Positions 33,709-44,639 of a DNA stretch of 64,000 nucleotides are shown piece by piece (position 1 is the first letter of the stretch; every line of letters begins with the position of its first letter). The DNA is from Icerya purchasi (taxonomy: Eukaryota; Arthropoda; Insecta; Hemiptera; Monophlebidae). Position numbers and translations under genes: made by a program. The stretch covers positions 21,975,443-22,039,442 of the forward strand of contig CM077116.1 of assembly GCA_039619475.1 (NCBI GenBank), read 5' to 3'. The notes below the pieces were generated by a model. That model saw only the letters and a list, made by a program, of their open reading frames with translations. It was not told the DNA's origin and made no database searches.

Positions 33709-34490
33709 TACACCTGTGAGCATTCTAACGGAGAGACCTTTTTGACATCTCGTTCGTTCAGGTATCTGTGAAAATCCCAAAAAAAAAACAACATTCAAGA
33801 TAAATTTTATAATTTTATGCGTAACTCTTAGTGTTCGGTTTAAAGCGAGTTCAAACATGCGTGTTTCGAACCTGTGTGTCTCTATGCAACATTATCATTG
33901 TCTCGTATAATAGACATTTTATTTGTTCATAGCAATCTTTTTTATGAGATATCCAGGATAACTAAGGTTAGATTAATTACATTTGTTTTATCGCCTCTAC
34001 TAAATGTTGCTTTATTTCTCTTTTTTAAAAATCTGCAGATCCAACATGCCGGTTATTTTCGCTAATCTATTTCGATCCGGTAGTTTAAAAATTCTTAAAA
34101 CTCTTCTCATACTCGTAAGTAAACATTATGTAATAAAGTTGTGTCTCTCATTTGCTCAATTATTATGTGAGATGTAGGCTAATACGGAATAATCGCCGAA
34201 TATTGCGAAAACTACGTTTAAAATGTAAAAGTTCTGTTTTAATTTTTTTTTTTTTTTTGTAAATACTTAAAATTAAATATCTGCATTTTTTCTCCGAACG
34301 GTATTTTTGTCACCTTCTAAATGGGACATTATACTCGCAAGCTTTCTGTTCATAATTCTTTTTTTCAGAATTTATTAATATTACATTATGTTGCTGACCG
34401 CATTAACTTCTTTAAAAATCAAAATACGCTGCAATTTTTATAAAATAGAGACGATGATTTCTCTTTAGCGCGTAACAAAAAAAAAAAAAA
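33709..34490. other. AT-rich spacer
   Basis: No coding signal recognised; several long A or T runs. Confidence 0.4.
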
Positions 34491-34499
34491 TTATCAAAA

Positions 34500-35780
34500 G
34501 TTTTTAAAGTGTTCAGTGCTTCGGATGGGCCCTAAAAAACGCGGGTTTTTTATTAATTGTTTTCGGTGTAGGAAAACGGAGGGAGGCTTCACCTGCCGAA
34601 AGTTACCCTACTAACAAGTAACCTGTTAAGCACCTTACTGCATAGCAGCAGACTATTATCAAATTATCCGCATCCCTCACTAAGTGTTCCAGTCAGATTA
34701 GTAAATACTAATCTACGATGAGCAAGCGCGTATTTCCATCGCCTTTAAACTGAAGGTTTCGGCTAAAACCCTGGCAGAAAATTCAGCGGGGAGGCGATGG
34801 CAAACCACCACATTGTATTCTAATTTTTCGACTACTTACACAGCACATGGAAGAAAACTGATGCCGCTCCTATGAAGCTCCCTCGAAACAGGGTGTTAGG
34901 CAATAGGCGATAATCTGTGGCAGTGCAGATTGATTGCAGTTCTCCTGCCTTCCGTCGGTGTAGAACTCTGCAGGAGGGAATTTCATTTGGAATAATCAAG
35001 CTAAAGTCTGGTCTAAAGATAGATACATGGAACTTACGGAGTTTATATTAATCCGGCAAAATTCATAATACGATAAAAGAGATCAAAAAATACGACAAAT
35101 ATCAATGCTCGGTATGAAATGCGCTCTGGTCTGGTGCTGGGAAACGCGTAACCGATATTCCCGCTACTACTATTTAATAAGATAATATCAGATGTGCAGT
35201 ACTAAACTACAAGAACTACAACTATTGATAGATTTCTTCACTTCAGTCTGCGACAATTACAGATTATAACTGAACATCTTTCAGACAAAATACACGGTGA
35301 TCAACAGAAAGCGTAGAAACTTAGTAACTGCCCCACACACCTAGCTTATGGGAAAAAATTAGAAAGAAACAAAAATGTCGAATATTTCGGTAGTATTATA
35401 AGTGAGCAATGGAATGTAAGGAAAGAAATAAAAATATGAACTGAAAAAATTTGAAATGCACTTTTTAAATTAGAAACGATTTTATGTAGTAAAAGTATAA
35501 ACGTAGAACTAAAACGAGACTAGTGAAATGCTATACGTATTCCCAGCGTTGCCGTATGGACTGAAAGCTATACATTAACGAAGACAGTGGATCAAAAAGT
35601 AGACGAACTTAAGATGTGACTATACCGTAACATATTTGTAATAAAATGGACGGGAAAAATATGAAACTCGAAGGTACTAAATCGATTGGACACAAATGTA
35701 AAGAAATAACGAAGGAAATTAAGCATCGTAAATTAAAATACTTTGGGCGCCATGCTGTGGCATAATCAGGGGGGAAAACA
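34500..35780 (+). pseudogene. RTE-like LINE relic with large internal deletion
   Basis: Plus strand. A probable 5' leader (34510-34990) is followed by the start of an endonuclease domain: KIDTWNLRSLY then SGKIHNTIKEIKKYD (about 35010-35095), and WSGAGKRVTDIPATTI (about 35128-35175). The text then jumps to the end of ORF2: VEYFGSIISEQWNVRKEI (about 35377-35430), KTRLVKCYTYS, IKHRKLKYFGRH (about 35720-35755). The whole RT core is missing. The two preserved ends and their order are those of RTE-type elements. Numerous stops. Confidence 0.75.
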
Positions 35781-35930
35781 AAGGAAATAAAATAGCAATA
35801 TATATTATATTCGCTCATTAAGTTATGTTTGCCCATATGGATAGCATACGTTGCAATGACACAAAAACTTTAAAATGAATATCAACACATACTAAGCATA
35901 GATACGTTTTTTTCCCCTATAATAAACATT
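35781..35930. other. Possible Helitron 3' flank
   Basis: AT-rich sequence after the Helitron stop codon (minus direction). No clear CTRR end with preceding hairpin could be placed. Confidence 0.3.
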
Positions 35931-35933
35931 CTT

Positions 35934-37466
35934 TTATTCAACAAGCGCTTTCTGATAAACTACATTTTTGGTTTTGCCCTGCTGTGTAAAAATGAATAAA
36001 TTTTTGGACTGACCCACTCGTGAACATGCAACATATAATTGCCCGTGTGAAAAACATGTGTTTTTACGATTTAATGCGCACACTTTGAGAGATTGACCGT
36101 AATAAGCACATCTTCTCCTCCTTTTAATTTGCCATTGGGTTTTGCCGCTTTGATTATATTTTGCATTAACTTCTTCACAGTCAGTCTGCATCCATTGCAT
36201 AATCGTGGCGGATTAATATTGCGGAGAGCAATTATGGGCGAGCCAACCTTAATGTGCCATTGTGCATTCTTCTTAAACAATTAATTTACACAATTGTAAA
36301 ACTTCCCCATGCCGGAACCTCTGACAATGGTACATGTTGCCGATTCTACGATTTGCATATTTAATAGAAATTTGAGCGCCAAATGTGCTGTTCGTCCACC
36401 ATCCAGTAACGTAGCTGCAATTCCTGATGAAGCGGGAGCTAGAGCAATTTCATTTTGGAAACGAAATGTACTAATAGCAAATTGATGAGAAAAGTTTTTC
36501 GCTGTACCGGTAGGCGCATCAAGGAAAAACAAACCGCTTTTGGCTGCTAATGCAGCATTTGTAATTTTATCGTACGCCAATTTTTGTTCAATAACGAAAA
36601 GAGATTTTTTCGTCTCGACAAATGATCTGAAATGGCCCGTTCTCTCAATAGATCTCTATCGCTAAAATCAAAAGCAGGTCGTTGAACATTCCAAGTTGTG
36701 GAAGTGATTTATTATTAATAGCTAAGCATTTATCTTCGATTTTGATCAGCATTAAACATATTTGGCGAAAACGATGCAGACAGGTCGTCGTTAATAGTGC
36801 GAACTTGCTGTAAAATGTCTTCACTGAGGTCCTCTTTGAATTTGTGCTATAGATCTTTGGAATTCGATGGGAATGCGTTGTTAAAATGATGGCGAATAGT
36901 GTCCGTATTTGTCGCGGATGAGAATTAACGCTTGCATGCATTAATGCTGTTTCCCAATGTTGATCATTTTTGAGTAAGTGAAATTTTTGGCAAACTTTTC
37001 TGTATGTTTGGCATTCTATGCCATTGGCCGTTTTTAAATTGGCAGCGTATTCTAGGAGCTTCATTTTTGAATTTTAGTGCACCGAAGTAAGGGCATACCT
37101 TTTCTATTCTTCCAATCTGCACACTTAGAATTAAACTGAGTTACACGTAGAATTGTAGTTAAATGCAGAAAGTTTTAAATTAGCATAAACTGTTTGTCTT
37201 GCGGAATGGAATTTCGCATTTTTGCGTTTCGTTTCTTTGAGATCGTTGTTTGTCAGACTGAACTGTGCGGGATTGTCCTCTTTGCACTTGATCTGATTTG
37301 CGCCACCCTTCACATTGCTCTTCAGATTCAGCCGCGCGGCTATTCGCATTTGATCCGCGTTATTTCTGCTTAACCGTTGTTCATCTGATAGAGATGCACC
37401 GGATCGTGCTCTCCATGTTCCATCTGCTTCACGTCTTTCTCTTAGTTGCTCCTCGGACTTAGCCAA
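35934..37466 (-). pseudogene. Helitron Rep-Hel remnant, Rep domain missing
   Basis: Minus strand, high to low. The basic N-terminal repeat-like region (RERREADGTWRARSGASLS, DEQRLSRNNADQMRIAAR; 37131-37466) is followed by ECQTYRKVCQKFHLLKNDQHWETAL and HPRQIRTLFAIILTT (36645-37064). Pif1-type helicase comes next, with a degraded Walker A, LDAPTGTAKN (about 36510-36545), and ALAPASSGIAATLLDGGRTAH. Then SPIIALRNINPPRLCNG (about 36190-36240) and helicase motif VI HGQLYVACSRVG (about 36010-36050) ending near KNVVYQKALVE. The HUH Rep nuclease expected between the N-terminal part and the helicase is absent. Helitrons move by a rolling-circle-like process; this copy cannot. Confidence 0.88.
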
Positions 37467-37469
37467 ATA

Positions 37470-38050
37470 AGGAATATAACCACTGCGAGTTTTATGTCTT
37501 CCTCTCTGCTTTTCTTCACAGTGAGTTGATTTTTCCTAACCAAAGTTTTTGTTTACTTTCCACAGTACGCCTTTTATTCTTTTTTTTCCCGTTCATACGT
37601 TATATTAAGCTTTTATTGCTTTCGCTGATTTGGGGACCTATCTTTTTTTTCCATTTGCTGTCTCCGAGATGCTTTAAATATTTTCCAAATCAATCTTTCG
37701 TATTCTTTCCTTTTTTTTTTTATTGGAAACTTCGTATATATATAAATTAGCATGCACAATATTTTAATTATAATTTTAATTAATAGAACAAACAGAAAAA
37801 TATTATTAAATCAAAATACCGTGTTCCTTAGTGATTAATTACTTAATTATGGTGAAAATTTTTGTTTTACCTTGACAGTATCCCCCGACGTTAACAAAAT
37901 TAATCTGTTAAATCAATGAAACAAATTAGACTAAGAATCGTCGTTCTCATTTCTGCTCTATACTTTGTCTCTTTGCTAGTGAAGAAATATCGAGTTTAAT
38001 TTCACCCCGATATCTGTACACTGCTCATCCATCGTAATTTTGTAAGATAA

Positions 38051-38092
<42 letters not shown>

Positions 38093-38283
38093 GCGATACT
38101 CTTCTATTAAAATTAGCAAATTCAGAGCGGGCGGAAATAGAAGTAATTGCGTAGAAAATTCTTTCAATGGAGAAAGGAGGAATTTGTATTCAAATTTATT
38201 TTCAAGCAGTTTAGGAAAATAGATGCGGTTTTCTCAGTTGCACAATGCACATGTTTATTTATATATATATATATATATTATAC

Positions 38284-38341
<58 letters not shown>

Positions 38342-39430
38342 TATATAAATATACATATTCCGAGGACAAAGTTGTTTCTAACACAAGTGCGAGGCAAATT
38401 TTGAATATTTAACAAAACGTACAACGGAAGTGCATGCGTTTCGGCCGAAATTTATTTCGTAATTTTTATTATTCGCGTCTCAGTTTGTGTATCATTTTAT
38501 AGAAGTGTGAAAGTATTTCGAATTTAAACTTGTATTAAAATTTAAAGTTGACCAGCTTAAAAATATGGAAGAAAACATTCGACATAATAAGGAAAAAAAC
38601 GTTGAAATGCGTGGCAAGCGAAATATCAATAAACCGGTTAAATTTTAATCTAAAAAAATTAAAAATACGTTTAAACACACACACTGTTAAACGCAATTTG
38701 TTTTTACATATTTTTACTTGTATCAGCATAATTCTCGCATTACAGTTCCAAACAGCATTATAATGTTGTCCGAAATTAGTTTCTGTTAAATTTTATGTTA
38801 TGAAAATTCTGTAAATTTACTTTTATAATTTGTCTAATTATTTATTTATTTATTATTCTTTTCACACGCATCAGCCACAGTGGGCTATTATTAACATTAA
38901 TCAAAAATATTATTACTGGTGTTGCAACTGCCGATATATTCTAGAAATCTACCGTTAGAGAGTTGTTTGCTAGTTGATGGAATAGCTTGTGCAAAAACTC
39001 GAGGTTAAGATCCGTTGCCCACTGCAACGAACAATGTGAAATGTAATAAAATATATTTTTTATGGAATTCGGTTACGGAACATTTAAATGCAACGCAGCT
39101 TGGTGGAGTAAGAACTAATACCGAAGTAATTGAAAAAAGTGAGCAAAGAAAAATAATTCCTATCCCGTTTAAGTTTCTTTAAAAAGAACTCATTTCACGT
39201 ATACTTCACAGTATTTTTATTAGAAATTTTTAAAGTTAAAATATTTAACTGTGTTTTATGTAATTTATTTATTCTAATTTACGTTATTATTTATTCTTTA
39301 TTAATTTTTTTAAATTTATATTATTATTAGTCGCTTAAATTTACGGAGAAATTAACTGAAATTGTTAGAAATGATGAATTTTTTAAACGATTTTATTTTA
39401 TTTGACCTTCGGGCTTTTGTATTCTTGTAT
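37470..39430. other. AT-rich spacer with (AT)n microsatellites
   Basis: Long (AT)n runs at 38053-38089, 38260-38278 and 38290-38338. Open frames through these encode only Tyr/Ile repeats and are artefacts. No gene recognised. Confidence 0.6.
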
Positions 39431-39462
39431 TCTTGCAAATATTGGAATTCCAGGATTTCGAA

Positions 39463-39597
39463 AACAGCGAGAATAATTTCTATGAAAATTGTCACTTAGT
39501 AGATAGATCTGGATCAGCAGAAGGTTTGCAGAAAAAGTTTCAGGAAGACGTTAACTGTGGCGATTTTGTTACAAATATATGTAGAGTTTTAGATTAG
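39463..39597 (+). CDS. Candidate terminal exon of an unknown gene
   Basis: A stop-free plus-strand frame starts after a polypyrimidine stretch ending TTCCAG at about 39451-39456. It reads DFENSENNFYENCHLVDRSG and continues to SAEGLQKKFQEDVNCGDFV, ending RVLD with TAG at 39594-39596. The residue composition (Glu, Asn, Asp, Gln, Cys, Gly) differs from the Phe/Leu/Ile/Tyr-rich chance frames of this AT-rich DNA, and an AATAAA lies about 25 bases downstream (about 39620). There is no ATG and I recognise no family. It could be chance, or a fragment of an unknown element. Confidence 0.25.
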   Translation, partial: NSENNFYENCHLVDRSGSAEGLQKKFQEDVNCGDFVTNICRVLD

Positions 39598-39639
39598 GGA
39601 AGACTAATATAAAAGTTCAAATAAAAACGAAAATCCAAT

Positions 39640-40085
39640 CGTGTATTTTTCTTTTTGTGGGCGTGCCAGCGGCACTGACCCTACAACGGGAAAACTAAGC
39701 TAAAAAACTAAATAGCTAGGCGGTCCGAAATGGACGCAACAAAAGACAGCAGTGCGGACACCACAGAAGATGAACGAAAGGAGAGGATAAAGGAAGAGTT
39801 ATAGGGAGTAGGGAGACCTAATGACAAGAGCTGACTGTATAAAAGGGAGCGCTCGTTACGAAGAGCAGGACCCTCGAAGAAGAAAATGTGATCAGCATCA
39901 CATGTACGAGGAGGATCACAATCGTGAAGAGAACAATGAGGAAAAGGCAACAGAGCAAATCGAAAGCGAGAGGAGGAGAGGATAGAGTGATTGATCCGGA
40001 GACGAATTAGGGAGACAATAGAAGAGCGACGACCAAAAGGAATATTTCTAGCTACTGAGCAAATGTACACTGAAAATACAGAAAA
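39640..40085 (-). mobile_element. RNase H-bearing LINE 3' end
   Basis: The minus-strand C-terminal domain 39708-40070 reads SLIRLRINHSILSSSRFRFA, then CDADHIFFFEGPA, then SLGLPTPYNSSFILSF, matching the element at 1-1310. The 3' UTR (about 39645-39690) shares the GGGTCAGTGCC...TGG..GGCG..CCC end of that element, followed by an A-rich tail. Truncated after the RNase H domain. Confidence 0.8.
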
Positions 40086-40091
40086 ATTTGA

Positions 40092-40133
40092 CTCGCGCTG
40101 TGTTAATATTTACAGTTGACGAGCCCAAAAAAA
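40092..40133 (+). mobile_element. LINE 3' terminus scrap
   Basis: GTTAATATTTACAGTTGACGAGCCC followed by A9 resembles the 3' end GGGCTAATGCCCGTTTTGACGAGCCC at 57359-57384. Only the last ~40 bases of the element are visible next to the oppositely oriented LINE. Confidence 0.55.
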
Positions 40134-40575
40134 AATTCGATAATTTTTTTTTAAAGTGGATACAACAAGAGTCTCTGGGTTGTATATGAAATTAATCAAG
40201 TCATGTCGAATTAATCGATTCAGACTAATCAAATTTTATTCAATTGGAAACGCTATTTTAACGTAAATAACATTTTACATTGATTCAAGTTAAATCGGTC
40301 TACTTCATAAGTCAGAAAAATCTTAATTTATATATCAATTTCAGCGTACTCAATTTTTCATTAATCAAAACAGCATTTGCGTTGAATAATCTAATTGAAA
40401 ATATTACATTTTATGTTGTTTATGTTTCATAGTTTTTTTTTTTAAATTTACAAGATTCGATATAACTATCATGTTTTGGATATTGAAAAAGAGTTAATAA
40501 AAGGTTCTGGATTTATCCTATAAATTTGGAAAGATTACTTTATCAATATATTTTATTTTATTTTATTTATATATG

Positions 40576-40606
<31 letters not shown>

Positions 40607-41095
40607 CTAAAACAAATTGTGGTGTGGACAAGTAATTTCTTCAGAGGAGTGCTGGTAACTTTTCTAAACTACTTAAAACTTTGTTATATCTATAACTATG
40701 TTCGCTGATAGATCTTAGTATTTCAATAAAGTATTGCTATATAGTAGCGTTTAAACTGTGCCATTTTGCAAACCTTAATTGTCATCATAGATGTTACGTC
40801 AAAATTATATTGTTTTAATTTTTAAGTTGTTTAAAGATTAACTAAAGTCAATAAAATGTATAATTAAGAGTCATCACCCGCAAATCAGCATACATAATAA
40901 TGAGTGATTGCATGAACGCTACGGAAATAACATCACTTATCCATGTTCATGTCCACCTCTAATGAATGTAACAGATTTTATAATACATATGGAAAAATCG
41001 CATACAATACTTAAATTCGAAAATAAGACAGTCAATTCCAGCGTTATATAAATTGAAGCCGGTTCTCTCATATGGAACATTACGGATATACTTTA
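40134..41095. other. AT-rich spacer
   Basis: No gene recognised; an (AT)n run lies near 40572-40592. Confidence 0.4.
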
Positions 41096-41099
41096 ATGC

Positions 41100-41892
41100 A
41101 ATAATAATGTCTGGAAATTTAGATGGGATCAAATATGGAATGAGGCTAATAAAAAAAAAAAAAAAAAACGGAAATCAAGAAAATAGGTAAAATTCAGAAA
41201 AGGTGTTTGAAACTTATACTACCACATTGGAAGCGGAGTGACACTACATCAACCTGGTGGAAGAAAAATAATGGAATGTCTCCCAAGATGTACCTATTAT
41301 AGATTACAGACTACTTAAATTTAAACGCAATAACGTAAAATTACCTTCCAGATCAAAAACTCGACTAACAAGAAATCAAAGTAACACCTATTACATTCAT
41401 TCTAGAGGGGTAAATCTACGAATCGACAATGCAGATGATTCGGTTCTAATTAAATTAATGAGTACTATTCTCAGCCACATAATAAATGAAAAAAAGAATT
41501 GGTGTATGGAAAAGAGGGAAGTGAGGAAGTGGTTGAAAGAATGGTGCAAAGATTAAGGAATTCTGCTGTGCTCCTTTTTCCCTTTATTGTTGCATTTTTT
41601 TTTAGGACTTTTTTAGACCTTTTATTTCCCCGTTTCGTTTTCTTTTTCTTTCCTGTACGTTAATTTATGCGACGTCCAATATGTAAGCGGCCCTTTTGTG
41701 TGGGGGTGTGTTATTATGCTTCTTTTATTTATGCTTACTTTGATTGATATTTTTTTGGTTTAATATGTTCGATTTATGTCGTAAGAATGATTAATTGTAA
41801 TTTTGTTTACTTAGTTATGTAAATGCTATAAGAGATAATCGAATAGAGACGGAAAAATGCTTTATTAATATGTTTTTGTAAAAAAAAAAAAA
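41100..41892 (+). mobile_element. LINE C-terminus and 3' UTR (family of 14.8-17.5 kb element)
   Basis: The plus-strand frame ends at TAA 41554-41556. Its last ~90 codons contain VPIIDYRLLKFKRNNVKLPS, then NTYYIHSRGVNLRIDNADD, and finish WLKEWCKD. Position by position this parallels the end of the minus-strand LINE at 15182-15526 (SKLLRYKT...RLPTYGTRN, PKGINNKIDNVEEE, WLIAWCEE), so it is the same family but a diverged member. A ~325-base 3' UTR ends in a poly-A at 41880-41892. Confidence 0.75.
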
Positions 41893-42565
41893 TGACTATT
41901 TTACAATATTCCACGATATCAAAATAGCAACTTTGATTTGAAAGATTAACAGATTTTTGTGATATTTATTTAAAAATTTTTTTAATAGTGAGAAATGAAG
42001 ATAGTTTATATTAACAATATGCCAGGTGCATCTTTTTATCCCCTCCCTTCCCGCAAAAAAGAAAAAGAGAATTATGTTTATTTTTATTTAATATATGTAG
42101 TTGGCAATATTTATCAAATTGTACACTTACAACCCTTCGTCATTCAAAATGTAGCATAGATTAATTAAATTTGATTCTAATACCCATTTCTTATTTGACG
42201 TATTCGTTTTGGCCTGTTCTTTTCTTCCATATGTGGCATATTTATTTGATGGTATGTTGTTTGAAATTCCAAAGATTTTATTGTTGACAGTTTTAATGAT
42301 ACATGTACAATCATATTCGTTGTTTGTACATATATATATATATATTATTTTTAATTTTATTTTAAAAGTCAAAAACACATCATGTTGTAGTGTCAGGTAT
42401 ATAGTTGTTTTTTTTTTTATTGTAATTTAATCAGATAACTAAATGCAAAGGATAATGAAACCGTATTTCCATCCCTTAATGAAACACTTTCACAGTTTGA
42501 AAAAATTTCCAGAAGTTCACTAATGAAAGTATGTTGTGCTGTATTAAACAAGAATTTTTAAGTAC
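41893..42565. other. AT-rich spacer
   Basis: No coding signal recognised; short (TA)n at 42328-42345. Confidence 0.4.
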
Positions 42566-42989
42566 TCATAACATTTCAAAAGTAATGCATACAATGCTAC
42601 TGCGCTCTCCAGGTGTGCGATAAATATACCAAAAAAGTGGCGAAATGTAGAATAGAGTTCGCTGAACACGGTAGTATATGACTTGCTAGGTGTTTGTTCA
42701 GTTATGTTAATAGTGCGAGAAAGAAGACATAGACGAACGCTCCGGTTGCGTTATTTAGACCACAGATTCTCTAATTCAAAATCGAAACATTACATGGGCG
42801 TACGCCAACAGAAATTTTTACAGCTTTGCAGGAAGTTTGTGGTGATGAAACTCGCGCGATTATGATTTGTTCAACAAATTAAAAGAGCCACTCCGAGAGG
42901 CTCCCGATTTACTGGCAATAAATAATGCCATGACTCAACGGATCAAAGTGGTGCACGAAGAACACGCTTTAAACGGCATATTCAAAAAG
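42566..42989 (+). mobile_element. Internally deleted mariner, left copy of fold-back
   Basis: A mariner-like end (TTTCAAAAGTAATGCATAC) begins the copy. The sequence then runs through pieces of the transposase N-terminus (GRTPTEIFTALQEV in one frame, about 42790-42830) directly into C-terminal sequence (APDLLAINNAMTQRIKVV). It stops at about 42989, where the opposite copy begins. The central catalytic part of the transposase is absent, so it is a MITE-like deletion derivative. It is near-identical to the inverted copy over 42571-42980. Confidence 0.75.
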
Positions 42990-43488
42990 TATATTTTTAC
43001 AAAAGGAAATTTTAATTACAGTCTTTCAATATAACCCCGCTTACTAATTATAACTTGTCGCCAGCGCTCGGGAAGCTTTTGGATACCGTTTAGAACGTGG
43101 TTTTTGTGCATCACTTTGATCCGTTGAGTCATGGCATTATTTATTGCCAGTAAATCGGGAGCCTCTCGGAGTGGCTCTTTTAATTTGTTGAACAAATCAT
43201 AATCGCGCGAGTTTCATCACCACAAACTTCCTGCAAAGCTGTAAAAATTTCTGTTGGCGTACGCCCATGTAATGTTTCGATTTTGATTTAGGGAATCTGT
43301 GGTCTAAATAACGCGACACGAACGTTCGTCCATGTCTTCTTTCTCGCACTATTAAACATGCACAACTGAACAAACACCTGTTCAGCGAACTCTGTTCTAC
43401 ATTCTGGTACTTTTTTGGTATTTTTATTGCGCACTTGGAAAGCACAGCAGCACTGTGTGCATTACTTTTGAAGTGACCCTCGTATATA
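42990..43488 (-). mobile_element. Internally deleted mariner, right copy of fold-back
   Basis: Reads on the minus strand from ACGAGGGTCACTTCAAAAGT (end at about 43485) through the same N-terminal pieces to NGIQKLPERWRQVIISKRGY then IERL and a stop. This is a typical mariner C-terminus, comparable to KKLPERWKKCVACEGGYLEKL at 59.7 kb. It is complete at the 3' side where the left copy is cut off. DDE residues are missing, so it makes no active transposase. Confidence 0.8.
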
Positions 43489-44639
43489 CGATATTACAAC
43501 TTCAAAATTTGAAATGCACCTGTTCTGAATCTAGTGTACTATGTGCATGAATAATAATGGTTATATCTTTAACCTAACGTACGGAATCCCCTGCGCACAA
43601 AACATCATGCTTAACTGCCTTGTTTTTATACTGTTTCTAGTTTTCTTTGACGATAATTAGATATCATAACTAACGGCGAAGTATTCACGGACCGATAAAG
43701 ATTGGCCTAACACAGGATATTTAGAAGTGTTTATGTTGTGGAATCTGTTAGAATGTAATCTCATCAGATTAGTGACAACTTTGTTCGCGTTTTCAAAAGT
43801 ATATTAATTTTGTTGGTTTTTTTACGGTGAGATTGAGTAACAATCGTTTTCTCTCCAAAATTTTTACGATCTCATACTTTAAACCTGATTTGTATAATTA
43901 AAATGATTCTATTAGAAGAAAATCCTGTAATTTCGGGTGTGGATGTTTATTAGTTATTAGACGATAACTGATTGGAACTGCCATAGTTCGTTGCGTTTGG
44001 TCATTTATTATTAGTTGACGATTTCTGCCTCACTTGACAGCGGGGAATAGTTATTTATTTTATAAGGTTAAAAAGGCTTAATTTTTCACGTTTTAATCGG
44101 AGTTCGGTTATTATTATTACTGATTATAATTTCAAATATATCATTGTAATTTACATTGTTTGAAATTAAACGTATTGCCTTACCAATAATTATAATTAAT
44201 AAGTTTTTAAACGTCTTTGAAATAAGAACATAGCTTGAATAATTTTCATAATTGTTTTTTTTTTCTTCTTATGCACGTCCCTCAGGGAAAAGAAAAGGAA
44301 AGAACGGAAGAAGCCATCAGTTAAATTTTGATTTGGTGAGATATTCGGCAATCGTTGGAAGAGAAACATAGGATATAAGACGCGTAATACGGAGTAGGGA
44401 GCTTGAGTTTTTACAGATTTATCTATTACTGTTTGGTTGATAGCATATTATTATTAATCTTGCTTCCCAACTTATGCATTAATAGTTTGGTACATATTCC
44501 GCTGCTTCTGTTTTTTTTCTTTTCTATTACCTTGATGTTCTCATCTTTGATTTTGCATTCTATCTCGACTGTTTAACATTTATATATATATATATGTATA
44601 TATATATTTGTTTTTATTTTTATTTATTTATGTTTATTC
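43489..44639. other. AT-rich spacer with hairpin motif copy 3
   Basis: No gene recognised. The third copy of the dispersed hairpin motif lies at 43571-43620 (minus), next to the mariner pair; (AT)n at 44582-44609. Confidence 0.45.
43571..43620 (-). repeat. Dispersed hairpin motif, copy 3
   Basis: Minus strand: CAGTTAAGCATGATGTTTTG then TGCGCAGGGGATTCCGTACG. The stem is preserved with G-U type pairs. Confidence 0.6.

Noticed and set aside
38147..38404. Open frame on plus strand through the AT microsatellite
   Set aside because: It encodes almost only Tyr/Ile from (AT)n; a product of the simple repeat, not a gene.
42683..43445. Two small proteins with identical C-termini on opposite strands
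   Set aside because: Both are an off-frame reading of the inverted mariner derivatives; the mariner C-terminus is in a different frame.
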